Source: Gammaproteobacteria bacterium
GTDB lineage: Bacteria; Pseudomonadota; Gammaproteobacteria; Pseudomonadales; Pseudohongiellaceae
DNA: 6,902 nt
Direction of reading: 5' to 3'
Assembly (NCBI GenBank): GCA_002684935.1
Contig: NYWC01000090.1
Span: forward strand, 4,787 to 11,688
Shown: positions 1-2,747 of the stretch, piece by piece
How positions within the stretch are numbered: the stretch's first letter is position 1
How the letters are laid out: the number at the start of each line of letters is the position of its first letter
The notes under the pieces: generated by a model
Told to the model about the DNA's origin: nothing
What the model saw: only the letters and a program-made list of their open reading frames with translations
Databases searched by the model: none
Program-made: the position numbers and the translations under genes

Positions 1-213
1 ACTAACGAGCTCAACCGCCTTGAAGGAATCAGGAACAACCTTGCGGGGCTCATCGTTGAGTTACAGGAAAGCGGCAACCCCTCAGCCAACACCTGGGTTT
101 CTATCTACTCCTCCCGCCTACAAGAAAACGTCCTTCCTGCCCTTAAAGAGATCCGCCACTACCTCAAAGACGCAAGCCAGCTAGTCCCTGCCACCCACGG
201 GCTCCACAGCTAA
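1..213 (+). CDS. 3' end of an unrecognised small helical protein (start outside window)
   Basis: Reading frame 1 is open from the first base to the TAA at 211-213, giving 70 residues of a protein whose start lies to the left. The visible part begins TNELNRLEGIRNNLAGLIVE and is rich in Leu, Glu, Asn and Arg. It looks mostly alpha-helical, with possible short coiled-coil stretches around residues 1-22 and 44-58. I see no catalytic motif, membrane segment or cysteine and do not recognise a family. It is more GC-rich than the genes from 599 onward, closer to what a marine Synechococcus core genome would have. It is followed by a GC-rich hairpin and then a mini-gene on the same strand. A 12-bp sequence ending just before its stop is repeated 27 bp later inside that hairpin. 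Confidence 0.7.
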   Translation, partial: TNELNRLEGIRNNLAGLIVELQESGNPSANTWVSIYSSRLQENVLPALKEIRHYLKDASQLVPATHGLHS

Positions 214-237
214 TCAACACCAGGGGGGCTCCACAGC
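199..237. repeat. 12-bp direct repeat GGGCTCCACAGC straddling a stop codon
   Basis: GGGCTCCACAGC occurs at 199-210, the last codons of the first gene, and again at 226-237, where it forms most of the following hairpin. The start-to-start distance is 27 bp. The arrangement suggests that the gene end was duplicated to build the terminator hairpin, or a replication-slippage event. It is seen directly; the explanation is inference. Confidence 0.6.
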
Positions 238-242
238 CCCTC
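223..242 (+). terminator. Terminator-like GC hairpin after the first gene
   Basis: GGGGCT (225-230) pairs perfectly with AGCCCC (235-240) around a CCAC loop, and the stem can extend by a G-T and a G-C pair to 223/242. The following tract (TCTATC) has few Ts, so termination would be leaky. Only 26 bases separate the hairpin from the ATG at 269, too few for an independent promoter, so the next gene may depend on read-through. Confidence 0.5.
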
Positions 243-268
243 TATCAACTCACCACCACTACAAGCCA

Positions 269-463
269 ATGTTCACTTCCTACGCAGAGAGCGTCCTAGA
301 CACCGCAGACGAGCAAGGAAATCTTTCCTACGCAGATGCTCAACGGCTGCTAGGTGAGCACGGCAGTTCAATAGAAGACACCTACGCAGACAATCACTGG
401 GTGTGCCCTGTTTTCCTAGATGAGAGGAACGCCCAAGCCTTGCTGAACTGGCTGGGGTATTGA
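269..463 (+). CDS. Unrecognised 64-residue soluble small protein
   Basis: ATG to TGA, 64 residues, beginning MFTSYAESVLDTADEQG and ending NAQALLNWLGY. It is acidic, with a helix-rich first half, a single Cys in WVCPVF (about residues 44-49) and a C-terminal LLNWLGY. No signal peptide or membrane span is visible and I do not recognise the family. There is no Shine-Dalgarno sequence. The 28 bases before the ATG are almost free of G and contain AACTCA at 247-252, 16 bases before the start, as in the next two genes. No promoter fits between the upstream hairpin and the start, so it is probably co-transcribed with the gene to its left. Coding is supported by the ordinary composition of the product and the shared leader style. 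Confidence 0.7.
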   Translation: MFTSYAESVLDTADEQGNLSYADAQRLLGEHGSSIEDTYADNHWVCPVFLDERNAQALLNWLGY

Positions 464-470
464 AGCCCTT

Positions 471-491
471 GTGCCAATAAATAACTGGCAC
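471..491. promoter_or_regulatory. Operator-like palindrome GTGCCA-9-TGGCAC
   Basis: GTGCCA at 471-476 and its exact reverse complement TGGCAC at 486-491 are separated by 9 bases. The site lies 31 bp before the -10 element of the promoter for the gene at 599. A closely related site (GTGCCA-10-TGGTAC) occupies the same place before the promoter at 1834. Two related copies upstream of related promoters suggest an activator or repressor site. The regulator is not identifiable from the window. Confidence 0.5.
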
Positions 492-498
492 TGCTATG

Positions 499-527
499 TT
501 GTTAGACGCTATAATATTTGCTATAAT
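499..527 (+). promoter_or_regulatory. Promoter of the gene at 599 (TTGTTA-17-TATAAT)
   Basis: TATAAT at 522-527 is preceded by TGC (extended -10) and, after 17 bp, by TTGTTA at 499-504 as the -35 element. A second TATAAT lies 12 bp upstream at 510-515, so there may be two tandem start points. Counting six bases after 527 puts transcription start at about 534, the first base of a long hairpin. The same spacing is seen at the promoters at 1495 and 1834. Confidence 0.7.
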
Positions 528-533
528 TATCTC

Positions 534-570
534 ATAAGAAAAAGCAACCAATTATTTCTGCTTTTCTTAT
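534..570 (+). promoter_or_regulatory. 5'-terminal mRNA hairpin, copy 1
   Basis: ATAAGAAAA (534-542) pairs with TTTTCTTAT (562-570) and, after one bulged A, GCA (544-546) pairs with TGC (559-561). This gives 12 base pairs closing the 12-base loop ACCAATTATTTC (547-558). The stem begins at the predicted first transcribed base. Related hairpins stand at 1507-1537 and 1846-1875 with different stem sequences; the copy at 1846 has a near-matching ACCAAT loop. A 5' end buried in a stem could stabilise the RNA, and the loop could bind a protein or small RNA; both are inference. Confidence 0.65.
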
Positions 571-598
571 AACAAACCAACTCACTCTAATTATCACA

Positions 599-754
599 AT
601 GACCAACATTCTTGCTTCATTGGCGAACACATTGCCCAATCAGTTCTTTACTCTTTTCTCTATTAAAGTGATGAGCCGAGCTATTGAATTAGAACGCATC
701 AATCTTGCTAATAAAGCACGCAAGCGTTCTTCTCTATTAGGGCTTTCTAGCTGA
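599..754 (+). CDS. Unrecognised 51-residue small protein, hydrophobic first half and basic tail
   Basis: ATG to TGA, 51 residues, beginning MTNILASLANTLPNQFFTLF and ending NKARKRSSLLGLSS. Residues 4-24 are apolar and could be an amphipathic or weakly membrane-associated helix. Residues 33-43 are basic (RINLANKARKR). Apolar then basic order is common in peripheral membrane or nucleic-acid-associated micropeptides, but no function can be assigned. Support for a real gene is good: a recognisable promoter, a 5' hairpin, a 28-base G-free leader with AACTCA (579-584) 14 bases before the ATG, and a hairpin with a T-tract 7 bases after the stop. There is no Shine-Dalgarno sequence. Confidence 0.7.
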   Translation: MTNILASLANTLPNQFFTLFSIKVMSRAIELERINLANKARKRSSLLGLSS

Positions 755-761
755 TACACAT

Positions 762-789
762 AGGGGCACATTGCCTGCCCCTTTCTTAT
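762..789 (+). terminator. Rho-independent-type hairpin after the gene at 599
   Basis: AGGGGCA (762-768) pairs perfectly with TGCCCCT (776-782) around CATTGCC, followed by the T-rich run TTCTTATT. It follows the stop codon by 7 bases. The next ATG is at 817, so no promoter fits between. This hairpin may terminate only part of the transcripts or act as an RNA-stabilising or processing element. Confidence 0.7.
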
Positions 790-816
790 TACTAACTCAA
801 CTACCACTTGCTAACA

Positions 817-975
817 ATGAACCAGCCTGATCCTAAACTTGAACTGCTAATGAGCCGCGAAAAATTAATGGAGGATATTGTTAATATTATGGAAGAGAAT
901 TTTGATGCTATTGAAAATAGAGATGGAGTTATCAAAGAACTATGTGACGCTGTTTGTAATAACTTCCCCCTGTAA
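817..975 (+). CDS. Unrecognised 52-residue acidic small protein
   Basis: ATG to TAA, 52 residues, beginning MNQPDPKLELLMSREKLMED and ending KELCDAVCNNFPL. It is acidic and almost wholly helix-favouring, with two cysteines near the C terminus (C43 and C47, a CxxxC spacing). Two cysteines in a short helix could bind metal or form a disulfide, but the pair alone proves nothing. The 34 bases before the start hold a single G and the AACTCA box (794-799), 17 bases before the ATG. The gene lies 27 bases downstream of a hairpin-plus-T-tract, so expression probably depends on read-through from the promoter at 522. The next gene begins 41 bases after its stop. I do not recognise the family. Confidence 0.65.
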   Translation: MNQPDPKLELLMSREKLMEDIVNIMEENFDAIENRDGVIKELCDAVCNNFPL

Positions 976-1016
976 CTTGGCTCTCAATTCTTATTAACAA
1001 CAACACCCCTAATCAA

Positions 1017-1253
1017 ATGCCTTTTTATTATTCTTCTACCAATGGCTGTGTATATTCATTAGACCCAAAAGACCCCAACATTCTTCTATACACTCCACTC
1101 TCCACTAAAAATACTTTCAACGGCAATACTGATGCTTGGATCGAAGTTGATTTTATGCTAATGATGGATGAAGAGGCTAAACATCAAGAAGAATCTGATT
1201 ACGCTTTGGGTCTCCTATCTTCTTACTATGAGAAGTTTAAGGAAGACCAGTAG
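1017..1253 (+). CDS. Unrecognised 78-residue small protein
   Basis: ATG to TAG, 78 residues, beginning MPFYYSSTNGCVYSLDPKDP. The first 40 residues are rich in Tyr, Ser, Thr and Asn and look beta-forming. The rest, from about residue 48 (MLMMDEEAKHQEES), is a charged helix ending YYEKFKEDQ. It carries one cysteine (C11) and no signal peptide. It follows the gene at 817 by 41 bases with no promoter seen and is closed by a strong terminator 39 bases after its stop. The 33 bases before the ATG contain no G and no Shine-Dalgarno sequence. It is the longest member of the mini-gene string and has clear codon-like structure. Function unknown. Confidence 0.75.
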   Translation: MPFYYSSTNGCVYSLDPKDPNILLYTPLSTKNTFNGNTDAWIEVDFMLMMDEEAKHQEESDYALGLLSSYYEKFKEDQ

Positions 1254-1292
1254 TTAAAATAAATACATATGCACAAAGTGCGTACATAGAAG

Positions 1293-1327
1293 AGGGGGTT
1301 AGGCTTATAACTTATTCCCCCTTTTTT
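1293..1327 (+). terminator. Strong terminator after the gene at 1017
   Basis: AGGGGG (1293-1298) pairs with CCCCCT (1317-1322) around an 18-base loop, followed by six Ts (1322-1327). Just upstream, GCACAAAGTGC (1271-1281) forms a second small hairpin. The loop contains TATAAC (1306-1311), which could act as a -10 element for the gene at 1349; a transcript starting there would skip the 5' arm and escape termination. Confidence 0.75.
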
Positions 1328-1348
1328 ATCCACCCATTCTTATAACTA

Positions 1349-1474
1349 ATGTACAAACTCAAAAAGACATCTCATCTACTATTGCTAGGAATAATGATAA
1401 TTAGTTTTCCTGCCATTGCAGAAGCAATTAATGCCAGCCCCCAGAGCCAAGCGATTCAATCCAGCCGCCCATAG
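1349..1474 (+). CDS. 41-residue peptide with a Sec-type signal peptide
   Basis: ATG to TAG, 41 residues. The N terminus has the three parts of a Sec signal peptide: basic KLKK (residues 3-6), an apolar core HLLLLGIMIISF (9-20), and PAIA followed by EA (21-26), an A-x-A signal peptidase I site with cleavage expected after Ala24. The mature part would be only about 17 residues, EAINASPQSQAIQSSRP, polar and without cysteine. The leader before the ATG is G-free. The gene sits 20 bases after the terminator at 1293, and its stop is 20 bases before the -10 element of the next gene. It could be an exported micropeptide, a signal, or the remnant of a longer secreted protein truncated at its C terminus. 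The signal-peptide reading is good; the role is unknown. Confidence 0.55.
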   Translation: MYKLKKTSHLLLLGIMIISFPAIAEAINASPQSQAIQSSRP

Positions 1475-1491
1475 CATTAGGCGCAATAGTA

Positions 1492-1507
1492 TGCTATTAT
1501 ATTGGCA
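1492..1507 (+). promoter_or_regulatory. Extended -10 promoter of the gene at 1547
   Basis: TGCTATTAT at 1492-1500 is an extended -10 element (TGn plus TATTAT at 1495-1500). Six bases further, start is predicted at 1507, the first base of a perfect hairpin. No -35 element stands out. This promoter decides the start of the next gene: a possible TTG at 1502 in the same frame lies upstream of the predicted first transcribed base. Confidence 0.6.
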
Positions 1508-1537
1508 AGAGAGAAACACATCACTTTCACCTCTCTT
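1507..1537 (+). promoter_or_regulatory. 5'-terminal mRNA hairpin, copy 2
   Basis: AAGAGAG (1507-1513) pairs perfectly with CTCTCTT (1531-1537) around a 17-base loop (1514-1530) containing ACATCACTT. The stem sequence differs from the copy at 534 although the position at the predicted transcript start is identical; it is closer to the copy at 1846 (AGAGAG in common). ATCACTT in the loop is shared with the copy at 1846. Confidence 0.6.
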
Positions 1538-1546
1538 CTAAATCCA

Positions 1547-1750
1547 ATGACCACCAATTACAGCAACACCGATCTTGTTTCATTGATTGAGCAAGCCCAC
1601 CAGGCATTCACCGAGGGAGACAAGTTGAAGGCTTCAGCCCTCAGAGCAAAGATCAATATCAAGCTTCGCAAGAGGGGCGATGACCCAATGGAGTTCTGGT
1701 CCAACTTTCAGCAAGCCGCCGAGTATTACCAGTCAACATTGAGTCGATAG
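1547..1750 (+). CDS. Unrecognised 67-residue helical small protein
   Basis: ATG at 1547 to TAG, 67 residues, beginning MTTNYSNTDLVSLIEQAHQA. It looks like two helices: residues 8-22, and a basic stretch around 30-42 (LRAKINIKLRKRG), followed by DDPMEFWSNFQQAAEYY. No cysteine, membrane segment or catalytic motif is visible. The alternative TTG start at 1502 would place translation initiation before the predicted transcript start and run the coding sequence through the 5' hairpin, so the ATG is preferred. Only 9 bases separate the hairpin from the ATG and there is no Shine-Dalgarno sequence. A basic alpha-hairpin could bind nucleic acid, but that is a guess. Confidence 0.7.
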   Translation: MTTNYSNTDLVSLIEQAHQAFTEGDKLKASALRAKINIKLRKRGDDPMEFWSNFQQAAEYYQSTLSR

Positions 1751-1757
1751 AAACCAC

Positions 1758-1778
1758 GGGGGGCAGCCATTGCTCTCC
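1758..1778 (+). terminator. Weak hairpin after the gene at 1547
   Basis: GGGGGGCA (1758-1765) can pair with TGCTCTCC (1771-1778), eight pairs including two G-T wobbles, with a 5-base loop and only two Ts after it. It ends where the conserved promoter block of the next gene begins. Low support as a true terminator. Confidence 0.35.
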
Positions 1779-1780
1779 TT

Positions 1781-1802
1781 GTGCCAACCAATCATCTGGT
1801 AC
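1781..1802. promoter_or_regulatory. Operator-like palindrome GTGCCA-10-TGGTAC
   Basis: GTGCCA at 1781-1786 and TGGTAC at 1797-1802 form an imperfect palindrome matching the perfect one at 471-491. The surrounding block from CCTTGTGCCAA to the -10 element aligns with the one upstream of the gene at 599. A second perfect inverted repeat, CTATGG (1805-1810) and CCATAG (1820-1825) with a 9-base spacer, lies between this site and the -10 and occupies the -35 region. Confidence 0.5.
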
Positions 1803-1830
1803 TTCTATGGCGTCAGACACCATAGCTATC

Positions 1831-1846
1831 TGCTATAATGACGGGG
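1831..1846 (+). promoter_or_regulatory. Extended -10 promoter of the gene at 1899
   Basis: TGCTATAAT at 1831-1839 is a consensus extended -10. There is no recognisable -35, as is usual for extended -10 or activator-dependent promoters; that region instead holds the inverted repeat CTATGG/CCATAG. Start is predicted at 1846, the first base of the following hairpin. Confidence 0.7.
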
Positions 1847-1875
1847 TAGAGAGAACCAATCACTTATTTCTCTAC
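1846..1875 (+). promoter_or_regulatory. 5'-terminal mRNA hairpin, copy 3
   Basis: GTAGAGAGA (1846-1854) pairs with TTTCTCTAC (1867-1875), nine pairs including one G-T, closing the 12-base loop ACCAATCACTTA (1855-1866). The loop matches copy 1 (ACCAATTATTTC) in length and in its first six bases, while the two stems differ. Confidence 0.65.
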
Positions 1876-1898
1876 TCTTTCCAACCGCAATTCATTCT

Positions 1899-2051
1899 AT
1901 GAACATCACACCGAAATCCACCAAGCAAGACATCATCGAAGAGTCAGTGGTAATCATCACTGAACAGGACGAACAGATTGCTTCACTTAAGCAGCAGCAG
2001 TTTGCCCTCTTCGCTATTGCTGGGGTTCTGCTAATCTCTAATTTCTTCTGA
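1899..2051 (+). CDS. 50-residue C-terminal tail-anchor type small membrane protein
   Basis: ATG to TGA, 50 residues, beginning MNITPKSTKQDIIEESVVII. A polar, acidic N-terminal part (residues 1-33, with helix TEQDEQIASLKQQQ) is followed by one apolar stretch at 35-50 (FALFAIAGVLLISNFF) that reaches the C terminus. This is the layout of a single-span, C-terminally anchored protein with a cytoplasmic N-terminal region, perhaps a regulator or partner of a membrane complex. Support includes its own promoter, 5' hairpin, a 23-base leader with one G, and a strong terminator 7 bases after the stop. It is the last gene of the mini-gene string. No family is recognised. Confidence 0.7.
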   Translation: MNITPKSTKQDIIEESVVIITEQDEQIASLKQQQFALFAIAGVLLISNFF

Positions 2052-2058
2052 TATCCAT

Positions 2059-2083
2059 AGGGGGACACTATTCCCCCTTTTTT
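2059..2083 (+). terminator. Strong rho-independent terminator ending the mini-gene string
   Basis: AGGGGGA (2059-2065) pairs perfectly with TCCCCCT (2072-2078) around a 6-base loop, followed by six Ts (2078-2083). It marks the right end of the string. Confidence 0.85.
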
Positions 2084-2111
2084 ATTACATAGCGGGGCTG
2101 TTAGTTAGTGA

Positions 2112-2146
2112 TATCGACAGTCCCCATAGTCGTCCGTATCGACAGT
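2112..2146. repeat. Direct repeat TATCGACAGT, two copies 25 bp apart
   Basis: TATCGACAGT occurs at 2112-2121 and 2137-2146. A 25-bp start-to-start distance is near 2.4 helical turns. The copies could be binding half-sites for the same protein as, or a different one from, the downstream array. Confidence 0.55.
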
Positions 2147-2165
2147 TAAAAAGCGTTACCTTAAA

Positions 2166-2199
2166 TATATCCGCCGCCGAGTTGCGGTTGATGGATATA
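2166..2199. repeat. Nested stem-loop TATATCC/GGATATA with inner CCGC/GCGG
   Basis: TATATCC (2166-2172) pairs with GGATATA (2193-2199). Inside it, CCGC (2174-2177) pairs with GCGG (2184-2187) around a 6-base loop. The two stems are separated by one base on the left and five on the right. No T-tract follows, so it is not a terminator; it could act as structured DNA or RNA. Confidence 0.5.
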
Positions 2200-2276
2200 A
2201 CCGACCCCCCTAATTAAAAAAGTACCTTCTTTCCAGGCTACAAAAGTAAATATTGACCTTTATATATCGCGGATCT

Positions 2277-2380
2277 CAATTTTTTTCCGTGGGTCTCCAA
2301 GCTCTCCAAGGTCCGCCAAGTATCTCCACACCTCTCCATATTATTCCAAGTTCCCTCCAAGGCATATCCAATTTTTTTCC
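2277..2380. repeat. CAATTTTTTTCC direct repeat framing the array
   Basis: CAATTTTTTTCC (12 bp) occurs at 2277-2288 and 2369-2380, 92 bp apart. The copies stand at the two ends of the CTCCAAG-like array and in register with it, their final CC falling at the same position within the heptamer as in the other units. The T7 runs may add intrinsic bend at each end. Confidence 0.6.
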
Positions 2381-2383
2381 CAG
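2285..2383. repeat. Helically phased array of CTCCAAG-like heptamers
   Basis: Heptamers start at 2285 (TTCCGTG), 2295 (CTCCAAG), 2304 (CTCCAAG), 2314 (CGCCAAG), 2324 (CTCCACA), 2334 (CTCCATA), 2344 (TTCCAAG), 2355 (CTCCAAG), 2366 (ATCCAAT) and 2377 (TTCCCAG). Steps are 9, 10 or 11 bp and the mean is about 10.2, close to one DNA turn, so all units face the same side of the helix. This fits cooperative binding of a protein along one face, as in iteron, partition or operator arrays. The unit is not one I can name. Two further exact CTCCAAG copies lie at 2536 and 2547. Confidence 0.6.
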
Positions 2384-2390
2384 ATATAAA

Positions 2391-2498
2391 ATGCCCCTCA
2401 AAGTTGCTTACAGAACCACGGAGATGGAAGATGTCGAAGACAGAGCGAAGCGATACCGAGAGACTGTAAAAGATTTTGTTTTTTCAATGTACTTGTAA
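2391..2498 (+). CDS. Doubtful 35-residue charged peptide at the array edge
   Basis: ATG to TAA, 35 residues, beginning MPLKVAYRTTEMEDVEDRAK and ending FVFSMYL. It reads like one amphipathic, charged helix with a hydrophobic end, and its base composition changes from the array to something more coding-like. Against it: no promoter, no Shine-Dalgarno sequence and the short length. It could be the N-terminal remnant of a longer gene cut off by rearrangement, or not expressed. No function can be given. Confidence 0.35.
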   Translation: MPLKVAYRTTEMEDVEDRAKRYRETVKDFVFSMYL

Positions 2499-2533
2499 GT
2501 AACTCCCCTTTTATCCTTCTGTTATCTCTGAGT

Positions 2534-2553
2534 AACTCCAAGGGAACTCCAAG
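2534..2553. repeat. Tandem AACTCCAAG repeat, 11 bp apart
   Basis: AACTCCAAG occurs at 2534-2542 and 2545-2553, carrying exact copies of the CTCCAAG heptamer at one helical turn spacing. It is probably an outlying part of the array at 2285-2383, on the far side of the 35-codon ORF. Confidence 0.55.
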
Positions 2554-2554
2554 C

Positions 2555-2747
2555 ACTTCTATTTTGGTTCTCTATACCCTCTCTAAGTGGCTATGTCGGG
2601 CGTTGAACCCGTATCTAATACATTCTGTTGTCTCTGCTGGTTACTGCTTTGCAGAGGGATACAGAGAGGCGCAGGGAGATGTAGAAGAAACTTTTAAGAA
2701 TAATTCTACATCCTTGGTATGTGTTGCTATTGACTTCTATTTTGGTT
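2555..2747. repeat. 15-bp direct repeat ACTTCTATTTTGGTT, second copy over a nuclease stop codon
   Basis: ACTTCTATTTTGGTT is found at 2555-2569 and 2733-2747, 178 bp apart. The second copy contains the stop codon of the minus-strand nuclease gene. Between the copies there is no convincing gene, but a perfect 9-bp inverted repeat is present. A matching pair at a gene boundary suggests a duplication or insertion scar. Confidence 0.6.
2678..2712. repeat. Inverted repeat GATGTAGAA / TTCTACATC
   Basis: GATGTAGAA (2678-2686) and TTCTACATC (2704-2712) are perfect reverse complements with a 17-base spacer. The hairpin lies 25 bp beyond the minus-strand nuclease stop and could slow or end its transcription, although no T-tract follows on either strand. 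Confidence 0.4.

Larger units (their letters stand above)
2084..2390. other. Repeat-rich stretch without a convincing gene
   Basis: About 300 bases with no gene I can support. A plus-strand frame is open from 2253, but it lacks an ATG before 2391, and the 10-bp periodicity of the sequence is not what a coding region would give. The stretch holds the TATCGACAGT pair, a nested stem-loop, the phased CTCCAAG-like array and two CAATTTTTTTCC copies, each listed separately. The overall look is of a protein-binding or replication/partition-type locus rather than coding DNA. Confidence 0.5.

Noticed and set aside
476..483. AATAAATA resembling a T4-like cyanophage late promoter
   Set aside because: It lies in the spacer of a palindrome, 47 bp or more before the mapped-looking sigma-70 promoter; AT-rich chance matches (also near 1258 and 3686) are expected.
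1502..1546. Upstream TTG start for the gene at 1547
   Set aside because: It lies before the predicted transcript start at 1507 and would run coding sequence through the 5' hairpin; the ATG at 1547 matches the leader style of the neighbours.
199..2383. CRISPR array
   Set aside because: No repeat of 20 bases or more with regular spacers occurs; the repeats found are 7-15 bp.
2253..2390. Extension of the 35-codon ORF leftwards through the array
   Set aside because: No ATG start; the 10-bp repeat period is not a multiple of three and the translation changes register with each unit.
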